From an uncultured Mycobacterium sp. (GTDB lineage: Bacteria > Actinomycetota > Actinomycetes > Mycobacteriales > Mycobacteriaceae), in NCBI GenBank assembly GCA_900078375.1, contig FLQS01000049.1:1-43470 (forward strand): DNA of 43,470 nucleotides, given 5' to 3'. Below, piece after piece: positions 31,987 through 39,948 of the stretch. Under the pieces are notes generated by a model that saw nothing but the letters and a program-made list of their open reading frames with translations, had not been told where the DNA came from and searched no databases. Made by a program: the position numbers and the translations under genes. Positions within the stretch are counted from its first letter, which is position 1; each line of letters opens with the position of its first letter.

Positions 31987-32106
31987 TCCGCCGACTATCA
32001 GTTACTCGGTATTACGTTCCACGGCTCTCCCCAGTGGTAAACACATGCAGAGCTAACAGGGACCGCACGGGGGCTGCGGCGCGCAGGTAGCCTGGGCAAC
32101 CATGAG

Positions 32107-32847
32107 GTGGGCATGAACGATCCGCGTCAACCGGGGTGGTCTGACCCCACGCAGGCCGGAGGCGGCTATCCGCCGAATACCGATCCCGCTTACGCCGGTC
32201 AGTATTACGGACAGGGTTACGGCGCGCAGCCGACCCAACCCACCGAGCAACTGCCGTCGTACTGGCACCAGGGCGGGGGTTATCCGCCCGGCGAGCCGCC
32301 CCAGCCGCCACCGGGCCCACCCAAATCGCCCAAGTGGTTGTGGCTCGCCGCGGGCGTCGCGGTACTCCTCGTGGTGGGGTTGGTGATCGCGCTGGTGATC
32401 GTGTCCAGCTCGGCTCGGGAGACGACGGTGGTGGCGCCGCTGCCACCGCTGTCCGAGACGTCGCCCACCCCGCCCAGGGCCAGCACCTCGATCCCGACCA
32501 CGACGCTGCCCGCACTGCCGACAGCCACTGGCACTCCTGGCACGCCGACCGTCCCCGGTGGCGGCACCACCAGCCCGACCGGAACCGACACCGTCGTCTA
32601 CAACGTCTCCGGTGACGGGCGGGCGATCAACATCACCTACGTCGACACCGGCGGCATCATGCAGACCGAGTTCAACGTGATGCTGCCGTGGAGCAAGGAA
32701 GTCAGCCTGCCCGCGCCGGCACGCGCGTCGGCCAGCGTCGCCGTCGTCAACGTCGGACGCGACGTGACCTGCAACGTTTCGGTGAACGGGGCTCAGGTGC
32801 GGGAACGCACCGGCCGCGGCCTGACGATCTGCACCGGAGCCGGTTAG
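32107..32847 (+). CDS. Proline-rich membrane protein with MmpS-like C-terminal domain
   Basis: The 246-residue product starts at GTG 32107 or ATG 32113. The N-terminal 75 residues are Pro/Gly/Tyr/Gln-rich cytoplasmic sequence (GQYYGQGYGAQP). One membrane helix follows (WLWLAAGVAVLLVVGLVIALVIV, about residues 78-100), then a Thr/Pro linker. An outer beta-sandwich resembles MmpS proteins (VVYNVSGDGRAINITYVDT, ending in NVGRDVTCNVSVNG). It corresponds to Rv2507 by position. No MmpL transporter is adjacent, so its partner is unknown. Its TAG overlaps the stop of the convergent transporter gene. Confidence 0.8.
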   Translation: MGMNDPRQPGWSDPTQAGGGYPPNTDPAYAGQYYGQGYGAQPTQPTEQLPSYWHQGGGYPPGEPPQPPPGPPKSPKWLWLAAGVAVLLVVGLVIALVIVSSSARETTVVAPLPPLSETSPTPPRASTSIPTTTLPALPTATGTPGTPTVPGGGTTSPTGTDTVVYNVSGDGRAINITYVDTGGIMQTEFNVMLPWSKEVSLPAPARASASVAVVNVGRDVTCNVSVNGAQVRERTGRGLTICTGAG

Positions 32848-34163
32848 CGCGGGCGCCCATCGTTGGGCACCTTGACCAGGAGCATGCCCAACAGCCCCAC
32901 GGCCAGCACCACGCACAGCCCACCCAGGCCGGCGCGGTCGGCGTGGAACGCGTCTACAAACACGAAGAACAGCCACGGCGCGAGGAACGACGCCGCCCGG
33001 CCGGTGGTGGTGTAGAGCCCGAAGGCGACGGCTTCCTTGCCCTCGCTGACCATGCGCAAGAGCACCGTGCGGGCCGACGTCGTGACGGGTCCGACGCAGA
33101 GCGCCAACAACAGCCCGCAGATCCAGAACACGACAGGTCCGGACAGCGACAGCAGGGTCACCCCAACGCCGATCATCAACGTCAGCGAGGCGACGATCAC
33201 CGGCTTGCCCCCGATCCGGTCGTCGACGGGACCCGCGAGGACCGCGCCGAGGGCGGCCATCGTGCTGGCGATCACGCCGAAGATCAGCACGTTGGCCGGC
33301 GAGATTCCGTACACGCTGACGCCGAGCACCGCGCCGAACGCGAACACCCCGGCGATCCCGTCCCGGAAGATCGCGCTGACGATCAGGTAGTAGACCAGGT
33401 TGCGATCGCGCCGCCACTCGGCCCGCAGGTCGTTCCACAGCCGCCGGTAGCCGCCGAGCAGGCCGACGGCGTGAGTCTCCGGCTCGACCGCCGGGGAGAA
33501 GCTGTGCGCGGTGATCAGCAGCGGCAGGGCGAGCGCGACAAACCACACCGCCGCCATCAGCATCGCCGCCCGCACGTTCTGGCCGTCGGTGATGGGGACT
33601 GAAAGCAGCCCCCGGTTCGGGCCGTCCCCGGCGATGAACGTGACATAGATGACGATGAGGAGCGCAACGCTGCCGAAGTAGCCGGCAGCCGCACCGATCC
33701 CCGAGATGCGGCCGGAATTCTCACGCGTGGTGAGCTGCCGCAGCATCGCGTTGTAGGGCACGCTGGCCAGATCGCCGCATGCCGCGGTGAAGGCCAGCAG
33801 CACCAGACCCATGGCGAAGTAGGCCGGATCGGCTCGGATCAGGCTCATCGCCGCCGTGGACACCACCGCCAGCCCGGTCAGCAGGGTCAGCGCGGTGCGG
33901 CGCCGGTGCGGCGCCTGAACCAACACACCGGTGAGCGGAGCCAGCACCGCGACGGTCAGGCCGGCCATCGCCAGGGCCCGGCCCAACCAGCTGGCCGGTG
34001 AGGTGTGGCCGCCCAAGTGCTGGCCGACCGTGCTGGTCAGGTACACCGAGAAGACGAACGTCGTGACGATGGCGTTCATGCCGGTGGAACCGCAGTCCCA
34101 CAACGCCCAGGACAAGACTCTCGACCGGCCGGCGGTCTGGGCAACCGGCGGGGGGCTGGTCAT
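32844..34163 (-). CDS. MFS-type transporter, UMF1/Atg22-like
   Basis: From ATG 34163 (MTSPPPVAQT) the protein has 439 residues and about twelve membrane helices. The motifs WALWDCGSTGMNAIVTTF at the start and VPYNAMLRQLTTRENSGRI with SGIGAAAGYFGSVALL in the middle are those of the UMF1/Atg22-like branch of the major facilitator superfamily. Substrate unknown; related fungal proteins export amino acids from vacuoles. The corresponding gene in M. tuberculosis is Rv2508c. Only 23 bases separate its start from the divergent cmrA, implying overlapping or leaderless promoters. Confidence 0.87.
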   Translation of the reverse strand: MTSPPPVAQTAGRSRVLSWALWDCGSTGMNAIVTTFVFSVYLTSTVGQHLGGHTSPASWLGRALAMAGLTVAVLAPLTGVLVQAPHRRRTALTLLTGLAVVSTAAMSLIRADPAYFAMGLVLLAFTAACGDLASVPYNAMLRQLTTRENSGRISGIGAAAGYFGSVALLIVIYVTFIAGDGPNRGLLSVPITDGQNVRAAMLMAAVWFVALALPLLITAHSFSPAVEPETHAVGLLGGYRRLWNDLRAEWRRDRNLVYYLIVSAIFRDGIAGVFAFGAVLGVSVYGISPANVLIFGVIASTMAALGAVLAGPVDDRIGGKPVIVASLTLMIGVGVTLLSLSGPVVFWICGLLLALCVGPVTTSARTVLLRMVSEGKEAVAFGLYTTTGRAASFLAPWLFFVFVDAFHADRAGLGGLCVVLAVGLLGMLLVKVPNDGRPR

Positions 34164-34186
34164 GCGGGCCACAATATGCTTGCCGC

Positions 34187-34993
34187 ATGCCAGTCCCCGC
34201 ACCCGCCCCGGACAGCCGAGCCGTCGTCACCGGTGCCTCCCAGGGCATCGGTGAGGCGCTGGCCACCGAACTTGCCGCCCGTGGCCATCACTTGATCATC
34301 ACCGCACGCCGGGCCGACGTGCTGCACTCGCTGGCCGCGCGACTCACCGAGCGGTACGGCGTCATCGTCGAGGTGCGCCCGGTGGACCTCGCCGACCCTG
34401 CGGCACGGACGGCACTGGCCGAGGAGCTGGCCGACCGGGAGATCTCGATCCTGTGCGCCAACGCGGGCACGGCCACGTTCGGGCCGGTGGCCAAGCTGGA
34501 TCCGGCCGCCGAGCAGGCGCAGGTTCAGCTCAACGTGCTCGGCGTGCACGATCTGGTGCTGGCCGTGCTGCCGGGGATGCTGGCCCGCAAGGCCGGCGGG
34601 ATCCTGATTTCGGGATCGGCCGCCGGGAACTCACCGATCCCGAACAACGCCACGTATGCGGCGACAAAGGCGTTCGCCAACACGTTCAGCGAGTCGTTGC
34701 GTGGTGAGCTGAAGGGCTCGGGCGTGCACGTCACCGTGCTGGCGCCCGGCCCCGTGCGTACTGAGCTGCCCGACCCGGGAGAGCAGTCACTGGTGGAGCG
34801 CTTGATCCCCGACTTCCTATGGATCAACACCGAGTACACCGCGCGAATCTCGCTGGATGGGTTGGCGCACAACAAGATGCGGATCGTGCCGGGGCTGACG
34901 TCCAAAGCGATGTCGGTCGCGTCGGGGTATGCCCCGCGCAGCATTGTCACGCCGATCGTGGGCGCGGTTTACAAGAAGCTGGGCGGCGACTAG
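34187..34993 (+). CDS. cmrA: Short-chain dehydrogenase, mycolate reductase
   Basis: The 268-residue SDR shows the NADPH-binding TGASQGIGEALA, the NAG motif (LCANAGTA), Ser in LISGSAAGNS and the catalytic YAATK. By position and similarity it is the homologue of Rv2509/CmrA. That enzyme reduces the 3-oxo group of newly condensed mycolic acid precursors, giving the beta-hydroxyl of mature mycolates. The C-terminal segment with KAMSVASGYAPR is typical of this group. It is a cell-envelope gene of general importance in mycolate-producing bacteria. It is divergent from the transporter and convergent with the Rv2510c-like ATPase. Confidence 0.88.
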   Translation: MPVPAPAPDSRAVVTGASQGIGEALATELAARGHHLIITARRADVLHSLAARLTERYGVIVEVRPVDLADPAARTALAEELADREISILCANAGTATFGPVAKLDPAAEQAQVQLNVLGVHDLVLAVLPGMLARKAGGILISGSAAGNSPIPNNATYAATKAFANTFSESLRGELKGSGVHVTVLAPGPVRTELPDPGEQSLVERLIPDFLWINTEYTARISLDGLAHNKMRIVPGLTSKAMSVASGYAPRSIVTPIVGAVYKKLGGD

Positions 34994-35018
34994 CGCCTCC
35001 TGTGCCCGATGTCGACGC

Positions 35019-36590
35019 CTAACGCCTCCGGCGACCCGTGCCGAAGATGCTGCGGGTGATCTCGCGGCCGATGACTGTGCCCGCCGAGCGCATGGCGCTC
35101 TTGAACGCCGGACTGTTCATCACCTGATCGAGCACACCCGGCTCGGCCTTCTCGGCCTTGGGCATCGGCGGCAAGTCGATTCCGGTCGGCAGCAGCGGCG
35201 GCAGATCGACGGACTCTTCCGGCGGCGGTGCCAGCTTCGTCGCCAGCTTCTCGTAGGCGGACTCGCGGTCGACGGTCTGGCCGTACTTGGCGAACAGCGG
35301 ACTGGACCCCGCGGCAGCCTTGATGGCGTCGGGTCCGATGGTGTCCATCAGCGACTGAGGCGGGCGCATCCGCGTCCACGCCACCGGAGTCGGCGCGCCA
35401 CGTTCGGAGAGCACCGTGACGATGGCCTCGCCGATACCCAGCGACGTCAAATCCGTTTCCAGATCATAGAATTCGGTCTTCGGATAGGTGCGCACCGTCT
35501 TGGACAGCGCCTTCTGATCGTCGGGGGTGAACGCCCGCAAGGCGTGCTGAACGCGGGCGCCCAATTGGGACAGCACGTCGTTGGGCACATCAGTCGGTAA
35601 CTGGGTGCAGAAGAAGACGCCGACGCCCTTGGACCGGATCAACTTGACCGTCTGCTCGACCTGTTGCAGGAACGCCTTGGACGCATCGGCGAACAGCAGG
35701 TGCGCCTCGTCGAAGAAGAAGACAAGCTTGGGTTTGTCGATGTCGCCGACCTCGGGCAGGTAGGTGAACAGGTCGGCCAACACCCACATCAGGAATGTCG
35801 AGAACATCACCGGTCGAGCAGCCTGGTCGCCCAGTTCGAGCAGGGTGATCACACCGCGGCCCTGCGCATCGACGCGCAGCAGATCGGCCGGATCGAGTTC
35901 CGGCTCGCCGAAGAACGTGCCACCGCCCTCGGCCTCGAGATTGACCAGCGCCCGCAGGATGACTCCCGCGGTCTGCGGGGACACCCCGCCGATGGTCTTC
36001 AAGACTTCCTTGCCCTCATCGCTGGTCAGGTACGTGATCACCGAACGCAGATCTTTGAGGTCCAGCAACGGAAGGCCCTGCTGGTCGGCCCAGTGGAAGA
36101 TCAGCCCCAGGGTCGACTCCTGAGTCGGGTTGAGCCCCAACACCTTTGACAGCAAAATCGGCCCGAATGCCGATATCGTGGCGCGCACCGGGACGCCGAT
36201 GCCATCGGTGCCCAACGACAGGAACTCCACCGGGAACGGCGCGCCGGCCCAGCCGCCGTCACCGGTGTCCTTGGCGCGTTGCATAGTGTGCTCATTGGAC
36301 TCCCCCGCCCGCGCCAGGCCGGACAGATCGCCCTTGACGTCGGCCATCATCACCGGCACCCCGGCGGTCGACAGCTGCTCGGCAATCACCTGCAGCGTCT
36401 TGGTTTTGCCGGTACCGGTGGCCCCGGCGACCAGGCCATGGCGATTCATCATGGCCAGCGGGATCCTGACCTGCGCCGCGGGATCGACCACACCGTCGAT
36501 GAGGACCGAGCCCAGATCGAGCGTCGGGCCGGTACTCGCGTAGCCGGCGGCGATCTGCTGGGCAGGAGTCATTGTCGATTCGCTGGTCAT
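35019..36590 (-). CDS. HerA/DUF853-family ATPase
   Basis: The 523-residue protein has Walker A GATGTGKTKTLQVIAEQL near residue 55 and Walker B KLVFFFDEAHLLF near 290, with the VFFCTQLPTDVP sensor segment that marks DUF853/HerA-like DNA-translocating ATPases. The C-terminal 120 residues are Pro-rich and end in a basic ITRSIFGTGRRRR. The start is ATG 36590; a second ATG at 36572 is possible. It is the homologue of Rv2510c. No NurA-type nuclease lies beside it, so a housekeeping role is more likely than an antiviral one, although HerA ATPases also occur in defence systems. Confidence 0.88.
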   Translation of the reverse strand: MTSESTMTPAQQIAAGYASTGPTLDLGSVLIDGVVDPAAQVRIPLAMMNRHGLVAGATGTGKTKTLQVIAEQLSTAGVPVMMADVKGDLSGLARAGESNEHTMQRAKDTGDGGWAGAPFPVEFLSLGTDGIGVPVRATISAFGPILLSKVLGLNPTQESTLGLIFHWADQQGLPLLDLKDLRSVITYLTSDEGKEVLKTIGGVSPQTAGVILRALVNLEAEGGGTFFGEPELDPADLLRVDAQGRGVITLLELGDQAARPVMFSTFLMWVLADLFTYLPEVGDIDKPKLVFFFDEAHLLFADASKAFLQQVEQTVKLIRSKGVGVFFCTQLPTDVPNDVLSQLGARVQHALRAFTPDDQKALSKTVRTYPKTEFYDLETDLTSLGIGEAIVTVLSERGAPTPVAWTRMRPPQSLMDTIGPDAIKAAAGSSPLFAKYGQTVDRESAYEKLATKLAPPPEESVDLPPLLPTGIDLPPMPKAEKAEPGVLDQVMNSPAFKSAMRSAGTVIGREITRSIFGTGRRRR

Positions 36591-36665
36591 CGGCCGACCT
36601 CCGTCGTCGCTCGGGTGATGGCCGCTACGACACTACTTGGCCCTCTGGGCTTAGGGTTGAGCGCT

Positions 36666-37301
36666 GTGCGTGAAGAATTGGTGTGGATCGACTGCGAGAT
36701 GACCGGGCTCGACCTGCGAACCGACAAGCTCATCGAGATCGCCGCCCTGGTGACCGATGCCGAGCTCAACGTCCTCGGCGACGGCATCGACGTCGTCATT
36801 CACGCGGACAACGAGGCGCTGGACGGCATGGTCGAAGTGGTCGCCCAGATGCACCACCGCTCCGGACTCACCGAGGAGGTCCGCTCGTCGACCGTCGACG
36901 TGGCGGCCGCCGAGGAACTCGTCCTGGACTACATCCGTAGCCACGTGAAGCAGGCCAAGACCGCACCGCTGGCAGGGAATTCGATCGCCACCGACCGCGG
37001 CTTCATCGCCCGGGACATGCCGACACTGGACAACTACCTGCACTACCGGATGATCGACGTCAGCTCCATCAAGGAGCTCTGCCGGCGCTGGTATCCCCGG
37101 ATCTATTACGGCCAGCCGGAAAAGGGGCTCGCGCACCGGGCTCTGGCCGACATCCAGGAGTCGATCCGCGAGCTGAAGTACTACCGGCGCACCGCGTTCG
37201 TGCCCCTGCCGGGACCGTCTACCAGCGAAATTGCCAACGCTGCCGCCGAGATCGACGGAGCCGATGGCGCAGATTCGGCCGTTGGGGCGGACAAGGGCTA
37301 G
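36666..37301 (+). CDS. orn: Oligoribonuclease
   Basis: The 211-residue 3'-5' exoribonuclease degrades two- to five-nucleotide RNA and pGpG, the product of cyclic di-GMP breakdown. All DEDDh residues are visible: Asp and Glu in WIDCEMTG, Asp in SIATDRGFIARDMP, and His and Asp in HRALADIQES. GTG 36666 was chosen by homology, because the frame stays open upstream across the opposite gene without similarity. The acidic Ala-rich tail (about 25 residues) is longer than in E. coli. Homologue of Rv2511; tRNA-His follows 44 bases later. Confidence 0.95.
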   Translation: MREELVWIDCEMTGLDLRTDKLIEIAALVTDAELNVLGDGIDVVIHADNEALDGMVEVVAQMHHRSGLTEEVRSSTVDVAAAEELVLDYIRSHVKQAKTAPLAGNSIATDRGFIARDMPTLDNYLHYRMIDVSSIKELCRRWYPRIYYGQPEKGLAHRALADIQESIRELKYYRRTAFVPLPGPSTSEIANAAAEIDGADGADSAVGADKG

Positions 37302-37344
37302 TATCGACGACGCTGCTGCCGTCCCCAGGACGGTGACCAGCGAT

Positions 37345-37420
37345 GGTGGCTGTAGTTCAGTTGGTAGAGCACCAGGTTGTGATCCTGGCTGTCGCGGGTT
37401 CGAGTCCCGTCAGCCACCCA
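37345..37420 (+). tRNA. hisT: tRNA-His (anticodon GTG)
   Basis: The cloverleaf is complete: acceptor GTGGCTG (37346-37352) with CAGCCAC (37411-37417), D-arm with AGTTGGTAGA, anticodon stem CCAGG/CCTGG with loop TTGTGAT, and T-arm CGGGTTCGAGTCCCG. An extra G at 37345 opposite C at 37418 is the G-1:C73 pair unique to tRNA-His. It marks the left edge of the right-hand island and is probably its insertion site. Confidence 0.97.
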
Positions 37421-37424
37421 GCAG

Positions 37425-37456
37425 GTCAGGCCCCGTTTTCGGGGCCTGACTTTTTT
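37425..37456 (+). terminator. Rho-independent terminator of tRNA-His
   Basis: GTCAGGCCCCG (37425-37435 region) pairs perfectly with CGGGGCCTGAC (37440-37450) around a TTTT loop and is followed by six T residues (37451-37456). It is a classic terminator a few bases after the tRNA. Confidence 0.95.
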
Positions 37457-37516
37457 CTTGAGCAAGTGCGCCGTGACGTTAGCGTGCCGTTGAGGGGTGA
37501 ACCCGCCGCCCCCTGA

Positions 37517-37680
37517 CGTGGATCAAACAAGTCGAACGTCGCGGAGAACATCAACTACTACCGCTACGTGGACACCGGTAGTACATCTTCGGTGAGGCGT
37601 TCAACTACGCCTGCTACGCACTGCTGGGTACACGAGCGAAACGGGCCTCAACCTGGTACGACTTCGTAAACGGCAACTAG
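37517..37680 (+). pseudogene. Frameshifted coding remnant next to tRNA-His
   Basis: In one frame the sequence reads NVAENINYYRYVDTG. About 45 codons from the stop, a second frame takes over with GEAFNYACYALLGT and then RASTWYDFVNGN before TAG at 37678-37680. The join requires a shift of one base near 37580. The composition (aromatic, low in Arg/Pro) is unlike chance GC-rich frames. I do not recognise the parent protein. The remnant fills most of the 340-base gap between the tRNA terminator and the next gene; the rest of that gap shows nothing I can name. Confidence 0.4.
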
Positions 37681-37800
37681 TTGGGCAACATTGCCAAAAT
37701 CGCCCCACCTGCCGTTATCGCCATTTGCCGCTAGTCAGCCCGGTCATCAGCCGTCATCGGCTCACGCCTACTGTCACGGACCGGACCTACGGTTTTGGAC

Positions 37801-38016
37801 ATGACCATGAACACCGCGACGAGGGTGGACAAACTTCCCTTTCACTCCGACCCCGACGTCAAAGCGACAGCCGCCCATTACGGCGTAGACCCTAAGACCA
37901 TCCGCCGTTGGATTGCGCGCGGATACCTGACCGCCTACCGTGTCGGCCCAAAGCTCATTCGGGTTGACCGCGCATCAATCCTCAAACTGTCCAGCCCGAT
38001 CGGCGGGGCGGCCTAA
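37801..38016 (+). CDS. Second excisionase-like helix-turn-helix protein
   Basis: Starting at ATG 37801 (a TTG at 37795 and an ATG at 37807 are alternatives), the product has 71 residues. It carries ATAAHYGVDPKTIRRWIARGYL and a wing YRVGPKLIRV, the same fold as the protein at 2013-2222. The tail SSPIGGAA resembles that protein's SPVGGGAA. It probably acts in excision or repression for the right-hand island. The stop TAA is followed directly by the ATG of the next gene. No integrase for this island lies inside the window. Confidence 0.8.
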   Translation: MTMNTATRVDKLPFHSDPDVKATAAHYGVDPKTIRRWIARGYLTAYRVGPKLIRVDRASILKLSSPIGGAA

Positions 38017-38289
38017 ATGACATACGACGTGGATATCCTGAAGGTCGGCAATTGGCCCTTGATCTCGCGGCACGACTGGCAGCCGGTCGGCTGCGTTGGC
38101 TGGCTCACTGAGCGACTGGCTGACGTGTTGGGACCCGATGTACGGCTACTGCCCGCAGCGGTTGCCGAGGCGTTCCCCGACGGCACTGGTCGTTGGCTAG
38201 CCCACGTACCCCGTGATGGGTGTGGGGCATCCGTGGTTTTGCTTGGCCGCATATCCGACGGAACTTTCGTCGCGGATCTGCCGATCTAG
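38017..38289 (+). CDS. Small protein of unknown function following the excisionase-like gene
   Basis: This 90-residue protein has no family I recognise. It is globular-looking, with VGWLTERLADVLGPDVRLLP and RWLAHVPRDGCGASVVLLG, no membrane helix and no signal peptide. Its ATG immediately follows the previous stop codon, so the two are co-translated and may work together. A long hairpin follows the stop. Confidence 0.6.
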   Translation: MTYDVDILKVGNWPLISRHDWQPVGCVGWLTERLADVLGPDVRLLPAAVAEAFPDGTGRWLAHVPRDGCGASVVLLGRISDGTFVADLPI

Positions 38290-38301
38290 CCCAAGGCAGC
38301 G

Positions 38302-38336
38302 ACGGGAGGGGCGCACCCTAGCGCCCTTTCTCCCGT
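38302..38336 (+). terminator. Long hairpin after the xis-like operon
   Basis: ACGGGAG plus GGGCGC pairs with GCGCCC plus CTCCCGT around an ACCCTA loop, with a three-base TTT bulge in the 3' arm: 13 base pairs in all. There is no T-tract after it, as is common for mycobacterial terminators. It stands 13 bases after the stop of the small gene. Confidence 0.55.
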
Positions 38337-38597
38337 TGACCATTTTCCAGCGACCTGGGGAAATGCAAATAGATTTCACGCCCAACAGGGCAAATGCAAT
38401 GGTCAATGATAATCTGAATATAGAGAGGCTTTAGTCCTCGCCCGTAGGGCCGGAGCGTAGCGACTGCCCAAGCGTAGCGCGGGAGTTCCCGACTGCGAAC
38501 GCAAGAATTTGCAGGGAACAGGAAAGACACCCAACTCCTCATTGCTCCTAGCGATGACAAACGTAACGCGCTGTTGAGAGCGGTTCCCGACATGCTC
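38337..38597. other. Structured noncoding stretch in the right island
   Basis: No convincing frame crosses this 260-base stretch. It includes an AT-rich part near 38360-38430, then a compact GC-rich part (38440-38500) with GCCCGTAGGGC and two copies of GCGTAGCG nine bases apart. The base composition changes sharply within it. It could hold a small RNA, a regulatory leader or phage-type control sites, but I cannot assign a function. Confidence 0.35.
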
Positions 38598-38625
38598 TTG
38601 CGTTACCAACTTAAGTACTTATACG
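38598..38625 (+). promoter_or_regulatory. Candidate promoter for the small-gene operon
   Basis: TTGCGT (38598-38603) and TATACG (38620-38625) are spaced by 16 bases, a fair match to a SigA promoter. They stand 30 bases before the TTG start at 38655. The palindrome AAGTACTT lies between them and might be an operator. Confidence 0.45.
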
Positions 38626-38654
38626 TACACGACACGACACGAATTTGAAGGACA

Positions 38655-39200
38655 TTGGCACGTAAGAAAATCTGGATGTCTCCGCAGGCATTGCCCCACG
38701 GCGTAGCAGACATCTATGAATGGCGCACCACAGATGGCGCTATCCGGCAAGGCACACACATTCAGCCAGACATCCATAAAGATGACATGGTCCTGATCGA
38801 ACTCAAGATGGTTAGCGGGAGTTCGACGCTATTCCGTAAGCGGGATGTGCTTGCTACGTTCGTCCGTGGATTGCCGCCACGCCCATTCTGCTGTCCCTAC
38901 TGCGGCACTCGTATCAAGTACGAGAGCGTGGGGCGCATGGACCGCGACAACTGGCCTGCGCATGTGAAATGGCTCCCCAAGAACCTCTACCACGGCACCC
39001 ACTGTCTGGAGGCCATCATGCAGGAAATTCCAAAGCAGGGCGCAACCTACGCACACGGCATTTATACCGATGCTCACGGCAATGCGATCTCTGACCCCGA
39101 CCCTATTGGCCCTCCTGGCGAGTGGATTACGGTCGGCGGCACCAAGGTCAGCACCGGGCGCAAGAAAGCTCGATGTGTTGACAATTACGAGGAATACTAA
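38655..39200 (+). CDS. Unknown protein with a zinc-ribbon-like Cys motif
   Basis: The 181-residue product starts at TTG 38655, with GAAGGA just upstream. The middle contains a Cys-x2-Cys ribbon (FCCPYCGTRIKYE) and later a His-x-Cys (HGTHCLEAIM) that could complete a zinc site. N-terminal DIYEWRTTDGAIRQGTH and C-terminal PPGEWITVGGTKVS are otherwise unfamiliar. Codon use is more AT-rich than in the flanking chromosome. It starts a run of small island genes on the + strand. No function can be given; phage-type cargo is likely. Confidence 0.6.
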   Translation: MARKKIWMSPQALPHGVADIYEWRTTDGAIRQGTHIQPDIHKDDMVLIELKMVSGSSTLFRKRDVLATFVRGLPPRPFCCPYCGTRIKYESVGRMDRDNWPAHVKWLPKNLYHGTHCLEAIMQEIPKQGATYAHGIYTDAHGNAISDPDPIGPPGEWITVGGTKVSTGRKKARCVDNYEEY

Positions 39201-39441
39201 AAAAATTAAAACGATTAAATCAACCGATTGTAAGCAAGTTGTCGCTGACAGCTTTGAAATCCTGGTCGACCCCAAACCGAAGCGTCCCGGCGTTAATCCA
39301 GCAATTGGCTTCAAAGTAGACACAGTGGACGGGCATGCGTTTATCATTCCCATTGAATTTGGGACTGCTAAGTCTTTGGCAATGATGATGCTGAAAACGC
39401 TGCTGCTCAATGCACCACAGTTGTTCCACGAATATAGCTAA
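39178..39441 (+). CDS. Small unknown protein overlapping the previous gene
   Basis: The frame open through this region encodes about 87 residues if started at TTG 39178 (or GTG 39175), overlapping the previous gene by 23 bases. The start is uncertain. The body KQVVADSFEILVDPKPKRPG, VNPAIGFKVDTVDGHAFIIP and ALMMMLKTLLLNAPQLF-like end is regular, with alternating strands and a final helix. It is markedly AT-rich at its 5' end (runs of A near 39200). Function unknown. Confidence 0.5.
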   Translation: MTITRNTKKIKTIKSTDCKQVVADSFEILVDPKPKRPGVNPAIGFKVDTVDGHAFIIPIEFGTAKSLAMMMLKTLLLNAPQLFHEYS

Positions 39442-39459
39442 GAGAAATAGAAAGACACA

Positions 39460-39648
39460 TTGACTGATTCGAATATCATCTCTGACCCCTATCGGGTCCC
39501 GGTTACCGCCCAGCGCTTAGAAGACGGAAGAATTATTCTTCACACGCCTGGTAGGCAGGCCCAATTTTTCAGCCCATCTGAGGTAGCGCGCTTGTATGAG
39601 TTCAGCCTCGGCCGTGGAGTAATCCAGCGCCATGGTCCAGCGGCATGA
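39460..39648 (+). CDS. Small unknown protein (62 residues)
   Basis: A TTG start at 39460 follows AGAGAAATAGAAAG. The product contains YRVPVTAQRLEDGRIILHTP and FFSPSEVARLYEFSLGRG, with a strand-rich first half and one helix. Its stop TGA overlaps the ATG of the next gene (ATGA at 39645), so the two are coupled. No recognised family. Confidence 0.5.
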   Translation: MTDSNIISDPYRVPVTAQRLEDGRIILHTPGRQAQFFSPSEVARLYEFSLGRGVIQRHGPAA

Positions 39649-39806
39649 GCCTCAAAAAAGGCGATTACCACAGCTTCCACGCAGAACCCGCCAAACCCCT
39701 CCCGGCACGCAACCGCAGGGCATCGAAGATATTCGAGCAGCAAGCCAATGAAGACCTGAAAAAGCGGTTCGTAGAGAAGGCGCAACATCTCGCAGCTGCA
39801 CGGTAG
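39645..39806 (+). CDS. Small basic unknown protein (53 residues)
   Basis: ATG 39645 overlaps the preceding stop and opens a 53-codon frame ending at TAG 39804-39806. The product is basic, with KPLPARNRRASKIFEQQANE and a helical RFVEKAQHLAAAR end. It could bind nucleic acid, but there is no recognised domain. The case for it rests on coupling to the previous gene and consistent codon use. Confidence 0.45.
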   Translation: MSLKKGDYHSFHAEPAKPLPARNRRASKIFEQQANEDLKKRFVEKAQHLAAAR

Positions 39807-39948
39807 TTCATCTGCGCCCCTTGCCTTCTCGCTCCTGGGGAGGGGTGGTCTCAAATCGCTAGGGAACGAGGGCCTGGGCGACCGGGACGACGTAACGCTG
39901 CGTGCGCGGACACGGACACGGACAACCCCCCGAAAAATTGGAGAACGT

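Noticed and set aside
32053..33546. 497-codon minus-strand frame overlapping the MmpS-like gene and transporter
   Set aside because: Arg/Gly-rich out-of-frame reading with no hydrophobic pattern, unlike the real transporter frame.
32848..33602. + strand frame across the transporter gene
   Set aside because: Antisense and rich in Arg/Gln/His; the minus strand encodes twelve clear membrane helices.
35019..36590. HerA-type ATPase as part of an antiviral system
   Set aside because: The gene is in conserved core synteny with cmrA and orn and has no nuclease or SIR2 partner beside it.
36279..36665. Upstream extension of orn
   Set aside because: It is antisense to the DUF853 ATPase start; oligoribonuclease similarity begins at GTG 36666.
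37231..37449. Short + frame running through tRNA-His
   Set aside because: It overlaps the orn end and the entire tRNA; not a plausible gene.
38440..38500. Possible CRISPR-like repeat block
   Set aside because: Only two short GCGTAGCG copies with one spacer-length gap; no array, no leader and no cas genes in the window.
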